Source: a virus. From it: 40,014 bases of DNA. A program made the position numbers and the translations under genes. Each line of letters starts with the position of its first letter. Within the stretch, counting starts at the first letter, position 1. Shown here in pieces: positions 8,191-17,825 of this stretch. The stretch is taken from IMG/VR virus record IMGVR_UViG_3300013010_000030, positions 1 to 40,014 of that record; one strand, written 5' to 3'. The notes below the pieces were generated by a model. The model did not search any database, was not told where the DNA came from, and saw only the letters and a list, made by a program, of their open reading frames with translations.

Positions 8191-9234
8191 TTAGCGTGTC
8201 GCTGCGGAACCTAAACCACCAACACCTTGTGTGTTAGAAGTAAATCCCCCACCTTGTTGGAACTGACCAGCACGACCCTTTTGAACACGCTCAATAGCCT
8301 TCTGGCTTTGCTGATCATTCATCAAGTTTCCAGAAATTAATTGCTCCTGTGAAACAACATCTCCACGCCCTTGCATGAAACCTCGTTGTCTAGCGGTTTG
8401 AGCGAAACCTTGACGAGCCTCTTGTTGAGTAATACCAGCCTCGTTAAGTCTTTCAGCCATACCAGAAGCAATAGAGAAGTCTTGCATTTGGGCTTCAGCA
8501 CCAATTTGAGCAGACGCATACTGTTTATTAAGTAACGGTAGTGCTTTCTCAGGATCAAGGAAGTATGCTGTTAAACCTCCACTTTCAATACCGTAGTAGT
8601 CGCGGAAAGTGTCGCGTACTTCTTGGCTTGCTTGGAACGCTCCGGCTGCTGCCATAGTGACACGGTTCTCTAGTTCTTGTGCAGATACTTCGTTGGTTAT
8701 AAGATTAGTGATAGTGTCTGTGCCAAGCATCCCAGCAGGCAAACCATAAGCACGTTCCAATCCAGCAGCATTACGCTCAAAATCAATATACGCTGCCTCG
8801 CTAATAGCCCTCTTCTTCGCAGACAAAGCAGCCATAGCAGGAAAACGATCCTTATACTCCTGAGTGTCTCGAATCTGAGCAATAACAGCGTCACCATCAA
8901 GACCACTTTTTACATACGATTCAATCTTTCCCATGAGAGAAGAAAGACCATAAGTATCCATCAAGCCACGTAAAGTAGCCACAACGTTGTTTACACGCCT
9001 TGTCTCCGCTAAATTAGCCTGATCTATAAAAAACTGATTAGGATCAACAGCAACCTTTTCTACCTCTTTTTTAGGAGGTTTATTTGCCGCAGCAGCATTC
9101 TTAGCCTGCGTTTCTTCCCACAATTTCCAATAAGGGTCTTGTCTAACATTGCTACCAATAAAAGCAGCATTAGGATCTACGTTAGCAAACGGATTATTAT
9201 AAGCCGCGTTTACTTGCTCTTGAGTTAATTCCAT
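8191..9234 (-). CDS. Internal virion/ejection-type protein (347 aa)
   Basis: An almost wholly helical protein opening MELTQEQVNAAYNNPFANV, with a Lys/Pro-rich linker (NKPPKKEVEKV), then helices including YKDRFPAMAALSAKKRAISE and ITQQEARQGFAQTARQRGFM, and a Gly/Gln-rich disordered end (FQQGGGFTSNTQGVGGLG). This layout recurs in proteins grouped around the giant virion gene in actinophages. No enzymatic motif seen. Three such proteins in a row between portal and scaffold suggest an internal core or DNA-ejection complex; this is inferred from position and composition. Confidence 0.6.
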   Translation of the reverse strand: MELTQEQVNAAYNNPFANVDPNAAFIGSNVRQDPYWKLWEETQAKNAAAANKPPKKEVEKVAVDPNQFFIDQANLAETRRVNNVVATLRGLMDTYGLSSLMGKIESYVKSGLDGDAVIAQIRDTQEYKDRFPAMAALSAKKRAISEAAYIDFERNAAGLERAYGLPAGMLGTDTITNLITNEVSAQELENRVTMAAAGAFQASQEVRDTFRDYYGIESGGLTAYFLDPEKALPLLNKQYASAQIGAEAQMQDFSIASGMAERLNEAGITQQEARQGFAQTARQRGFMQGRGDVVSQEQLISGNLMNDQQSQKAIERVQKGRAGQFQQGGGFTSNTQGVGGLGSAATR

Positions 9235-9236
9235 TA

Positions 9237-10289
9237 CTAGCCCACCAATCCAAACATTTCCATAACCCTACTAGCCGTACTAGCAACTTGATTCTGAGCC
9301 TTATTCGTATTCATCCAACGAGGATCATTACGCAGCGACTGTTGAAACTCCCACAAACTTTTAGGCTTAAAATTACCTTTATCATCAACACCCGTCAAAG
9401 CACCACGAATATACTGATCATTCAAATCAATACTCTGAGGATCAATCTCTAACTCAGTACCCATCGTGTACAAATAACTACTAGCAAGATCACGAACATT
9501 CTGACCAGCAAGAATCTTATCGCTGTAAGAAGGCCAAAAACTAGCAGCCTGCTCACGAATATCCAACTCAACATCTTCCTTATTAGTCAACCCCATAACA
9601 ATACTTCTAGCCTGACTCTGAAAATAATCATCAGAAAATTTCAAACCATTCGCTGAAGCAGTATTACGCAACTGCATAGCATACGTCCTAATATCACCCT
9701 TAGGCTCATCCATAGAAGCAGGAGTATCCTGAGCATACTTACCAATAGCATCAATAAGTTTGAACTCGCGCTCAGGCTGATCCCAACCATCATTAACCCT
9801 TTGCTGAGCCAACTCATTTAACTTAGCCTCATCCAAAGGACCAATACCCATAGACAAAGCCTGACGTTTAATTACTTCCTTAGACTCATCAAGAGAAGCA
9901 GCATAAGCAGCAGGATCAGTTTTCTGTAACTTAAAAGCAGCACGAGCATACTGATTATTTTCCTGCCACCATGTCGAACCCATAATTTTGTTTTGAAAAT
10001 TGTTCAAACCCTGCTGTCCAGCCTCAGGTTCAAAGAAACCCTTACGAGAACTCTCTTCAAAAATTTGCTTCAACTCATCATTACTATCAATGATCTTAGT
10101 AATCCATTGAAGATCAGGACTCAAAGAACTAACATCAAGTTGATCCTGATCAGGAACACCATCATAGTTAACGTCAGTAATACCAGAAGCCTTAGCGGTC
10201 CTTTTATTCTCCCGCTGGTTAGCAGTAAGTTTCTTATTAGGAACCTTAGTTAAGTTTTTAATACCCTGATCTTTAGTCTCTTCAGCCAT
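9237..10289 (-). CDS. Internal virion/ejection-type protein (350 aa)
   Basis: Helical and charged, starting MAEETKDQGIKNLTKVPNKK with an EF-hand-like acidic loop (NYDGVPDQDQLD, about residues 41-52). The body has repeated Trp/Phe helices (GSTWWQENNQYARAAF, QAASFWPSYSDKIL) and ends with LWEFQQSLRNDPRW and a short helix. No catalytic motif. ATG follows TAGGGATT. It lies two bases from its neighbour and is probably made at equal levels. Likely partner of the giant virion protein; function unknown. Confidence 0.6.
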   Translation of the reverse strand: MAEETKDQGIKNLTKVPNKKLTANQRENKRTAKASGITDVNYDGVPDQDQLDVSSLSPDLQWITKIIDSNDELKQIFEESSRKGFFEPEAGQQGLNNFQNKIMGSTWWQENNQYARAAFKLQKTDPAAYAASLDESKEVIKRQALSMGIGPLDEAKLNELAQQRVNDGWDQPEREFKLIDAIGKYAQDTPASMDEPKGDIRTYAMQLRNTASANGLKFSDDYFQSQARSIVMGLTNKEDVELDIREQAASFWPSYSDKILAGQNVRDLASSYLYTMGTELEIDPQSIDLNDQYIRGALTGVDDKGNFKPKSLWEFQQSLRNDPRWMNTNKAQNQVASTASRVMEMFGLVG

Positions 10290-10294
10290 AATCC

Positions 10295-11110
10295 CTATCC
10301 CAACATACTTAGAAACGATTGCAAACCAGTAGTAGAAAGTTGTGTCTCAGCATACTGCTCATCACTCTTAGCATATTCCTTAGCAAACTGTTGAGTAGAA
10401 ACCCCACCCTCAGATGTGCCCTTATTAGAAACAGTTTGAGAAGCAGGATTAGCAGAACCAGAAGAATCAGTAACCCTCCTACTAATAAGAGGATTCGCTT
10501 CCTCAGTAGCGTTCAACGCCTGCAAGAAAGTTTTATATTCTTTAGTCGAAGGTTTACGACCCAAATAACTACCAATAGCATTATCAATAAGAGCACGGGC
10601 ACTAGAAGGATCAGTTAAATTAACATTCTCATCGTTATAAACAGTCCTAGTTGGACCCGAATATCCGCCACCCGCACCCGCGCCAGCAGGAGAACGAGCA
10701 GCCAACATTTCTGCCACATCCCAAGGACTGATCGGTTTACCTGTCGCATTAGAATAAACGCCAGCCTGATCAATCATCTGTTCCCAATAATATTGGTTAT
10801 TTAATCCAGTAGGTTTTTTACCTGTTAATTTTTCAATAGCATTATCAAAACGCTTAATTTCTTGAGGGTTCATACTTACATAACGAGATTTAGCCTCATC
10901 AATAGTAAACATTCCATTAGATGCCCCCGGTTTTTGCAGCAAAGTAGGAACACCTTTAGTTAAATCATAATCAGGTCCAAGATAAACCATTCCATCTGTA
11001 GCGGAAGGTTGACCAAAAACACCACTAAGCCCCATAGATCCAGCCAACTGTTGAGCCTCAAGAGAGTTCTGAAACTGTCCTGTACTCGGACTCGGTTGCA
11101 TTAAACTCAT
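10295..11110 (-). CDS. Virion-region protein (271 aa), low-complexity linkers
   Basis: Starts with ATG after GAAGGAG and overlaps the stop of the giant gene by four bases (ATGA). It contains a helical domain (FTIDEAKSRYVSMNPQEIKR to EQMIDQAGVY), a Gly/Ala linker (SPAGAGAGGGYSG), a second helical unit (ARALIDNAIGSYLGRKPSTK) and a Ser/Thr-rich tail ending LQSFLSMLG. The ALIDNAIGSYLGR pattern recurs in actinophage virion-region proteins. No enzymatic residues recognised. Probably works with the adjacent ejection-type proteins. Confidence 0.6.
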   Translation of the reverse strand: MSLMQPSPSTGQFQNSLEAQQLAGSMGLSGVFGQPSATDGMVYLGPDYDLTKGVPTLLQKPGASNGMFTIDEAKSRYVSMNPQEIKRFDNAIEKLTGKKPTGLNNQYYWEQMIDQAGVYSNATGKPISPWDVAEMLAARSPAGAGAGGGYSGPTRTVYNDENVNLTDPSSARALIDNAIGSYLGRKPSTKEYKTFLQALNATEEANPLISRRVTDSSGSANPASQTVSNKGTSEGGVSTQQFAKEYAKSDEQYAETQLSTTGLQSFLSMLG

Positions 11111-14100
11111 TGTCCAACTCCTTCTTCACTAGCCAACTGTTGCAAGTAAATATTACCCGGTGCTTGTGGATTACTATCTCCGCTTAAGTATAGGCTATCA
11201 ATCTCAGCCCACCGCTCATCTTGATTACGCCACTTAGTACGCATAGCATCCCACCCAATTTTCCATTGCAAATTACTATCATGCTCAATACTGTGCCCAG
11301 ACTGATCAAGAACAGCAATAAGATTTCGGCGCATACTCACATACTCATCCATTATCCCAAGCAAACCTTCTTTTTGCCCATTAATAAGAAGATTACGGAA
11401 ATCATCATTATTAATAGCAGACTCCAAAACCCGCACAGCCGACTGAGTTTTAGAACCACCACGATCCTGAAAATCAACAATCCAACCCTCATAATCAGGA
11501 TTAGACATCATGTTAGCAACCAAACGATCCTTAGCAGCCTTATACGGAGCAGCAGCCTTCAACTCGTAAGAACTCAAACCAGCCGACCGCAACTGCCCAT
11601 CCAACTGATCAATAGCCTTACGATAAACAGTCCAACCAACAAGTTTCTGACGCTCAGCATTAGCCTCCTGAGGAGACTGCACCTCACGCCACTCACGATT
11701 AGTACCCGGAATTTTACCAACCTTCTGCCAGTTATAAGCACCCTGATCGTAATCTTCAGCAGCACGACGATTGTTAACAAGAATCCCAAGAACACTAAGA
11801 TCCTTCTCCCCAACATTAGAAGAAACTTCCCGAATCAAAGGCTCCAAAGTTTTACTATCAGAAACAGCCTGAGGATTAGGATTAGCCCCACCAACATTCT
11901 TAGTAACCTTAGTAAGAGAAGCCTCAAGACCCCAATCACCAAACATATTATCCATATTCATGTTCGCTGTTAAAGGATTAGCAGCCTGCAACTGCTTATA
12001 CACTTCCTGCAAAGCAGCCTGAGGAGTTTCAATTTTAGGACGAGTAAGAATAGGGAACGGAGTAAGAGGAGTAGGAACACCCTGATTACCCAGCAAACTA
12101 AACCAAAACGAGTTAGTTACACGCTTATTAATCTCTTCAGCATTAGGAGCATCATCACGCTCACCAGCCCTCCACCGCATATTTTGTGTGTGCATATGCA
12201 ACGCATACTGGTAACCATACTGTTCAGATAACTCATCACGAGACTGCAAAAACTTTTGACCATAAGCAGGAATCAACTTATCCCAAGAAAACAATTTAGT
12301 TGAAGCACCCTGACCTTCACCAAAAATATAATCCTTAAACAAACCATAAAACTCGTTACCATTCTCTTCACCAAGAATAGACTTAATAGCCTGAGGAGTT
12401 TCAATAGGAAAAGCATTAGCCTTCATTAACTCACTAGCACTAACCTGAATCCAAGGAGTTGGGCGAGGAACAATACCAAACCCAGTCTCAGGCATCCACA
12501 CATTCAAACCATCTTTAGGAATATTTAACAAATCTTCAGGACTTAAAATACCGCCAATAACAGGAAAATCAACATTATCCTGCAAACTCTTAGTCACCCA
12601 ATCCATAGGCATAGGAAGAGTAAGATTCCCATTCTCATCCTCAATACCAAGACGACTAGGCATACGCCACAAATCAGCAATCATAGGAGCAAGCCAAGGT
12701 TCCTTAAACAACAACTTACCCGTCACCGTTGCACTATTTTGAGTAGCACTAATAAACGGGAAAATCCATTCCCCATACTTACCAAGATTAGTACGCCGCT
12801 CAATCGTGTACATCCACTCACGAGTATCCTTCAAAGCCTGCCTATGAGCCTGAGTTTGAATCCTATTCAATTCAGCAGCAGAAATCTTAAACGAATCATG
12901 CGCAATAGTCCCACCCTGCTCAGCATTAGAAGCACTACGAGCCTTACCCTTAAGCAACTTATCGCCTTGCCCACTATTAACAAGATGACGTTCAATAAGA
13001 ATATTTCGCGCAACCTTATACTGCGTATTATAAAAACCACCACGAGTAATAGCGTCTTCAGGAATAGTACCCAAAGCCCTAAACATTTTGCTAGTAAACT
13101 TAGCCCAAATATTCATAACACCATCTGTACCCATTTGGACAACATTAGAACCTTGAATATATCCAAGAGTTCCACGCTGGTCTTCAGGAATTAACTTAAG
13201 CGCATCACCAACCATTTCAGGAGTAATCTTAGTTGTTTCAGTAGCAGTACCACGCAACTTTTCATTAGCCCTAGTTTCAAGCAAAGACAAAAACTCAGAA
13301 CGATGCTGCATCTGCCCACGAACCTGCAAAGAAACTTCATCAAGATACACACGGGCCTGTTCTAAATCAGTAACAGTAACCCTTTGAACACCTGCCGCTG
13401 AACGCTCCATCTCAGCAAACTTTTTAACATCTTTACGTGCTGATACAGCAACCTTTTCTCCCGCTTGAGCAGCGCCAACATAAGCATCAGGAACAGTTTT
13501 AGCAACACTCTCTAAATTACCTTCACCCATTTGGCTTAACAAACGAATAAGAAAAGTATTACCTTCTTCAGTTGAAGTCATTTCTTTAAGAACCGCTTCA
13601 CGATTCCATTTATTTTTAACAAGAGAACGTATAATCCAAGAAGAAGATGCTTCTTCAATAGCGTCAGCAAGCCCAGCAGTCCATTGCTTTTCTAAGCCCG
13701 GTTCAAATTTAACAGAACTATTAGGACGTATACTTACTTTTCTAAAAAACGAGTTCCAAATATCAGCCTTCAACGACAACGATTGAGTAACAGTTCCATC
13801 AGCCGACATAAGATCACGGTTAATCTGATCATACGGACCCGTAAACGCATCATCATAATATCCACCATCAGGCCCAAGTGACCTACCACTACCAATACGC
13901 TTCTGTCGCCCTGCCTGAGTACGATACATAGACATTGCTTTACTAGGGCTAGTAGCAAGATTTTCACGATCCATAACTACTTTAGATTGTGCAGCAATAA
14001 GTTCCGAAAGATTTTGCAACGTGCGCTCATCAAAAACATTATCAAACCCTTCTTCCATAATGTCTTGAGCAGTTTCGATAAGAGCCTCTAAAGAAGCATC

Positions 14101-17100
14101 ATTGCTTTTTATTTGTTCATCTAAATCTGCAAGATTCTTTTTACGCCATGTCCCAAAAGCAGTGCCTTCAACAGCAGCATCAAACTTGTCAATGTTTGCA
14201 GCCACCGCTTCTCTAGCAGCCGTTAAACGATCAGAAGCAGACTGCGCCCCAGCCAAATAATCAGCCTCAGTCATTTTAGAAAGAGACTTATCAGGACGAG
14301 TAACAATATACATTTTTTCAATATCAGTAGCACCCAACTCAGGAACCGCTGTTTGCCAAAAATAATCATCAACAGCAGCATCATTTACTTCACGCAAATA
14401 AGGACTAAATTCAGAATCAGCAATTGCTTCCGTTGCTTTCTTACTTCTCTTACTTACTGTTGTTTTAACAATCTTATTACGAATACCAAAAGCAGTACCA
14501 GCAATAGGCCACGTTAAAGGAGCAAGGCTTGCAGAATAAGCCATAGCACGAACAGTACCTTCAAAAATATTACGTTGCGTATACGACAAACGCATCAATG
14601 TCGCTGGTCGCCAAAAGTTATTAAACAAATCATATGCGCCACCGGCTGCTTCACCTGCCATACTCATTTTTGCTTTAAGAGTTTGACCGTTATCTTTGGC
14701 GTAAGTTTGTTTAAGGATTTTTTCAAGTTCATGCCAGTTCTGCATGTACGTACCATTAGCAAGTTGCGAATCAAGGTATCCAACAGTTTGAATTGTTCCA
14801 TCTTCAGGATCAACAAAATATCCTCTTTTGGAAATAAGTTCCAACTGGGCGGCACGTTTTTTATTAGCCTGATTCCAAATTTCTTCCAAACCATCTTTAC
14901 CTAAACCATAAGCCGCTGCGTAATCATCTGCAATACGTCTTTCAATATCATCAAGAACTTGCTTGGCATCTATATTAGGGTTATTTAATGCTTCATAAAA
15001 CTCACCAAAATATTTTTCTCTTGCTGCTTGCCCACCCACTTCTACTTCTTCAGTTTTAACACGTAAAGTTTTTTTACCAGCACCATCTTCAATAGTTTCA
15101 AAAACATTTTGCTTAGTTTTAGGATCTACAATATTTCGAGAAACTTTAACAGACTCTCCAGTAAACAACTCTGTACCAAGAGCAGCAGTAAACTCACGCT
15201 CAGAACCAACAGTAGCCGTACCCTTCAAACCAATATAACCATTAGGTGTTTCTGCACCCATCCAACGCCAAACACGAACATTCCTTTGTAATCTACTTGT
15301 TCCTTCAAACGCTGATTTACTAAACCATCCATCTTTCTCACGAATGATTTCACCATACTCATTTTTAGTAGTAACTTTCTTTGGAAGAATACTTGTACCT
15401 TCAGCAGAATACTGATACTTCGCTGTACGCCTACGCTCACGAGAACCCATAACCATACGACTGTAAGCGTTATTGTAAGCAGGGAGAAAGGTTCTACTTG
15501 TAGCAGCAGCATCAAACATATTAGTGTGCAACATTTGATCATAAACATCACCAGAACGAAACAATGATTCGACAATAGCGTCAGCACGATCTTGACGGTA
15601 GAAAGCACTCGTAGGATCTAAATAATCTATTTGCTTCCTACCAGAAGCAATATCATTTAACTCAGTTAACTCATCTAAATTTTGTTTCAATGTTTTTAAC
15701 CGTTGAGTTAATAAACCATTAGAAGTTAAATCTTTTGTTGTAGGTTTTGCTATTCCTTCAATACCACGAATTTGCTCTTCAAGATTAGCAATGTTTTGTT
15801 TAGTGTTTTCAATTTCTTTAAGATAAGCGTCACCCGCTTCTTTAACCTTTTGAGGTTCAGTACCAAGTGACTTAAACGCTGCTTCTTCTCTACGATACCT
15901 AAAAATAATATCTGCATAACCAGCATCAAGCAAAGCAAGTTTTTGTGAAGCACCCGGAGTACCAATAGCCGACTGAAGAATAAGGTTAGAAACCGCTGGG
16001 CTATCTGACTTGTGAATAAGACTAGCGATAGTTGCTCTATCAGTTAAACCATTAAAACTAGGATCAAGAGATATTTCTTCAACAGACATTGTTCGTCTAC
16101 CTTGATCATCAACTGTATGCCATTGATGAAGTGTCCTAGCCAAAGGATTTTTATAATCAGGAATAGGGTCTACTGCATTAAACGTAACAGGATCAATTAG
16201 TTGTTGAGGGCGGAAACTTGGATCAGAAGTGACACGGTTAATAATTCCTTCAGGCATTTCTTGTGCAAGATTACGTGCTTCACCCATTTTAATTATTTCT
16301 TCAACACGGGCATTACCACCAGTACCCATTTCTTCAACAGCGTCATCACCAAATGCCTTAAAAGCCTGAGCGGTTTTAACACTACCCGGTTTACCAAGCA
16401 AACCAAGGCGCATTACTTTAAGACCAACACCAGCACCAATAGCAGGATCAACGAACATTAAACCAGCATCAGTAATGCCAGACATCCATTGTTCAAACCC
16501 AGAAGAAAACGCTTTTTCGCGTTGTTCCGTGTCCATAATGTTGAAACCGTCTTTTTGCAAAGGGCTTGTGTCGGCAGCGAGCGCAGCAAGAATAAACGGT
16601 GCAGTAGCAGGGTTCATTAACAAAACATCTGATAAACGTCCTCCACCTTCACGGATACGTTTTGCTTCCGCAGCCACAGATGCGATAGCGATTTGTCCGG
16701 GTGAAGGAGCCATACCCGGTTCCATCTCGCCACTAAAAACTTGCCCAACATCTAAACCGCCAGAAAGTTCATCGTAAGACAAAGTGCGTACACCACCGGG
16801 TGCAGCAGAAATTAATCCACCAAGTCCAATGTTTAACAAGTCGTATCCACCAACGAGGTGTTTGAAGAAACCGTCAAATACTGATTCAACACCACTAAGA
16901 TTTATTCCAAAGAAAGATAAATCTGCTTCGTCACGGTAATCAAAAATACGAGCCATCATACTTGTGCCCTTATCAATAAGGGACTGTTCGTTGTTTAGGC
17001 TAGCAGTATTTTCTTGAACGTATCCTTTAGGGTTGTTTCTAAATTCATCAATGTCTGCTGCTCGCGCGACAGCGGCACCTGAAGGGATAAGTGGGTCAAT

Positions 17101-17304
17101 GAAACGACCTGAAGGTAATGGTTGTGACAAAGCAGGGTCGCTGGGTACACTTGGTAGGTATGCTGATGGTTCAAACGGGTTTGATGCGTATAAAGGATTC
17201 GCTATGCCTTGTTTTTGGGCACGGTTGTTAGCCATATCTTGAGCAAATTTTCTTTGTTCTTCAAGACGTTTTTGACGCGCTTTTTCTTTATCAGTACCAA
17301 TCAT
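11107..17304 (-). CDS. Giant virion protein, putative internal/ejection protein
   Basis: 2065 residues, about 15 percent of the window. The N-terminus is charged (EKARQKRLEEQRKF), followed by Pro-rich sequence and hydrophobic, Gly-rich helices (about 130-170, FFGINLSGVESVFDGFF and LLNIGLGGLISAAPGG; about 285-310). Coiled-coil-like segments (ENTKQNIANLEEQIRGIEG), a second hydrophobic patch (SLAPLTWPIAGTAFGI) and a Trp/Pro-rich stretch (WIFPFISATQNSATVTG, about 1510) follow. I see no transglycosylase, protease or polymerase signature. Position between portal and capsid argues against a tape measure; an internal core protein ejected with DNA fits better. Function is inferred. The start overlaps the preceding microprotein stop (TAATG). 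Confidence 0.7.
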   Translation of the reverse strand: MIGTDKEKARQKRLEEQRKFAQDMANNRAQKQGIANPLYASNPFEPSAYLPSVPSDPALSQPLPSGRFIDPLIPSGAAVARAADIDEFRNNPKGYVQENTASLNNEQSLIDKGTSMMARIFDYRDEADLSFFGINLSGVESVFDGFFKHLVGGYDLLNIGLGGLISAAPGGVRTLSYDELSGGLDVGQVFSGEMEPGMAPSPGQIAIASVAAEAKRIREGGGRLSDVLLMNPATAPFILAALAADTSPLQKDGFNIMDTEQREKAFSSGFEQWMSGITDAGLMFVDPAIGAGVGLKVMRLGLLGKPGSVKTAQAFKAFGDDAVEEMGTGGNARVEEIIKMGEARNLAQEMPEGIINRVTSDPSFRPQQLIDPVTFNAVDPIPDYKNPLARTLHQWHTVDDQGRRTMSVEEISLDPSFNGLTDRATIASLIHKSDSPAVSNLILQSAIGTPGASQKLALLDAGYADIIFRYRREEAAFKSLGTEPQKVKEAGDAYLKEIENTKQNIANLEEQIRGIEGIAKPTTKDLTSNGLLTQRLKTLKQNLDELTELNDIASGRKQIDYLDPTSAFYRQDRADAIVESLFRSGDVYDQMLHTNMFDAAATSRTFLPAYNNAYSRMVMGSRERRRTAKYQYSAEGTSILPKKVTTKNEYGEIIREKDGWFSKSAFEGTSRLQRNVRVWRWMGAETPNGYIGLKGTATVGSEREFTAALGTELFTGESVKVSRNIVDPKTKQNVFETIEDGAGKKTLRVKTEEVEVGGQAAREKYFGEFYEALNNPNIDAKQVLDDIERRIADDYAAAYGLGKDGLEEIWNQANKKRAAQLELISKRGYFVDPEDGTIQTVGYLDSQLANGTYMQNWHELEKILKQTYAKDNGQTLKAKMSMAGEAAGGAYDLFNNFWRPATLMRLSYTQRNIFEGTVRAMAYSASLAPLTWPIAGTAFGIRNKIVKTTVSKRSKKATEAIADSEFSPYLREVNDAAVDDYFWQTAVPELGATDIEKMYIVTRPDKSLSKMTEADYLAGAQSASDRLTAAREAVAANIDKFDAAVEGTAFGTWRKKNLADLDEQIKSNDASLEALIETAQDIMEEGFDNVFDERTLQNLSELIAAQSKVVMDRENLATSPSKAMSMYRTQAGRQKRIGSGRSLGPDGGYYDDAFTGPYDQINRDLMSADGTVTQSLSLKADIWNSFFRKVSIRPNSSVKFEPGLEKQWTAGLADAIEEASSSWIIRSLVKNKWNREAVLKEMTSTEEGNTFLIRLLSQMGEGNLESVAKTVPDAYVGAAQAGEKVAVSARKDVKKFAEMERSAAGVQRVTVTDLEQARVYLDEVSLQVRGQMQHRSEFLSLLETRANEKLRGTATETTKITPEMVGDALKLIPEDQRGTLGYIQGSNVVQMGTDGVMNIWAKFTSKMFRALGTIPEDAITRGGFYNTQYKVARNILIERHLVNSGQGDKLLKGKARSASNAEQGGTIAHDSFKISAAELNRIQTQAHRQALKDTREWMYTIERRTNLGKYGEWIFPFISATQNSATVTGKLLFKEPWLAPMIADLWRMPSRLGIEDENGNLTLPMPMDWVTKSLQDNVDFPVIGGILSPEDLLNIPKDGLNVWMPETGFGIVPRPTPWIQVSASELMKANAFPIETPQAIKSILGEENGNEFYGLFKDYIFGEGQGASTKLFSWDKLIPAYGQKFLQSRDELSEQYGYQYALHMHTQNMRWRAGERDDAPNAEEINKRVTNSFWFSLLGNQGVPTPLTPFPILTRPKIETPQAALQEVYKQLQAANPLTANMNMDNMFGDWGLEASLTKVTKNVGGANPNPQAVSDSKTLEPLIREVSSNVGEKDLSVLGILVNNRRAAEDYDQGAYNWQKVGKIPGTNREWREVQSPQEANAERQKLVGWTVYRKAIDQLDGQLRSAGLSSYELKAAAPYKAAKDRLVANMMSNPDYEGWIVDFQDRGGSKTQSAVRVLESAINNDDFRNLLINGQKEGLLGIMDEYVSMRRNLIAVLDQSGHSIEHDSNLQWKIGWDAMRTKWRNQDERWAEIDSLYLSGDSNPQAPGNIYLQQLASEEGVGQ

Positions 17305-17465
17305 TAATAATTCCTACTCATGTCAATACCAGTTAAACCTTTAATGAAAGAGTCTCTGGTTGCGTCATCAGGCCACGGAATAATACTCATGTGAACGATT
17401 GTTGGGGCGTTTTCTACTCCCAACGCATCAGTAAATGCTGCAAGGTTTTTCACAAACATGTCCAT
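17304..17465 (-). CDS. Microprotein between portal region and giant gene
   Basis: 53 residues beginning MDMFVKNLAAFTDALGVENA and ending GIDMSRNY. It fills the gap exactly: its ATG abuts the TAA of the preceding gene with AAAGGTGC just upstream, and its TAA overlaps the ATG of the giant gene. Such perfect packing supports a real gene. It appears to be a short helix-strand-helix protein without known motif. Possible head-completion or portal-associated accessory factor. Confidence 0.6.
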   Translation of the reverse strand: MDMFVKNLAAFTDALGVENAPTIVHMSIIPWPDDATRDSFIKGLTGIDMSRNY

Positions 17466-17825
17466 TTAAGCACCTTTAATGTAACGAAACAGGGACCTTA
17501 CGCTGTCTGGTGTATCTGGGTTATCTAAATACAATCCGATAAGGGGAAGGAAACGGGCTAGTTGTTGTGTTTCTTCCATTCTTGTGTCTCGTGTTGGTCC
17601 TGCTCCCGGTCCACTTCGTAAACCTGCGGTAATAGGTTCTTCTGGGAATTGGGTTGGATCAGTTAAGTTAGGGGAGTCTTCTGGGGTTTGCATGGGTGGG
17701 GCGGGAGGTGCTTCCATGCCACCAGCAGCAGGTGATCCTGCTTGCTGGTCGTAATTGCTTGTTAAATCGGTACGATTTGAATAGCCTTTGCCGGGTGTTC
17801 CTTCTCGTTTTCCGCCTCGTGGCAT
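17466..17825 (-). CDS. Portal-linked protein, disordered
   Basis: 119 residues, MPRGGKREGTPGKGYSNRTD at the start, then a Pro/Gly/Ala-rich disordered stretch (SPAAGGMEAPPAPPMQTP) and a short C-terminal helix region (QQLARFLPLIGLYLDNPDTP). The MPRGGKREG opening is one I associate with small genes following the portal in actinophages. ATG overlaps the portal stop by one base. Function unknown; a flexible linker or head-assembly factor is possible. Confidence 0.65.
   Translation of the reverse strand: MPRGGKREGTPGKGYSNRTDLTSNYDQQAGSPAAGGMEAPPAPPMQTPEDSPNLTDPTQFPEEPITAGLRSGPGAGPTRDTRMEETQQLARFLPLIGLYLDNPDTPDSVRSLFRYIKGA

Noticed and set aside
11107-17304. Tape measure protein or virion RNA polymerase for the giant gene
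   Set aside because: Position between portal and capsid, and lack of a tail-tube gene nearby, argue against a tape measure; no polymerase catalytic motif such as a recognisable T/DxxGR or DFDGD was seen.
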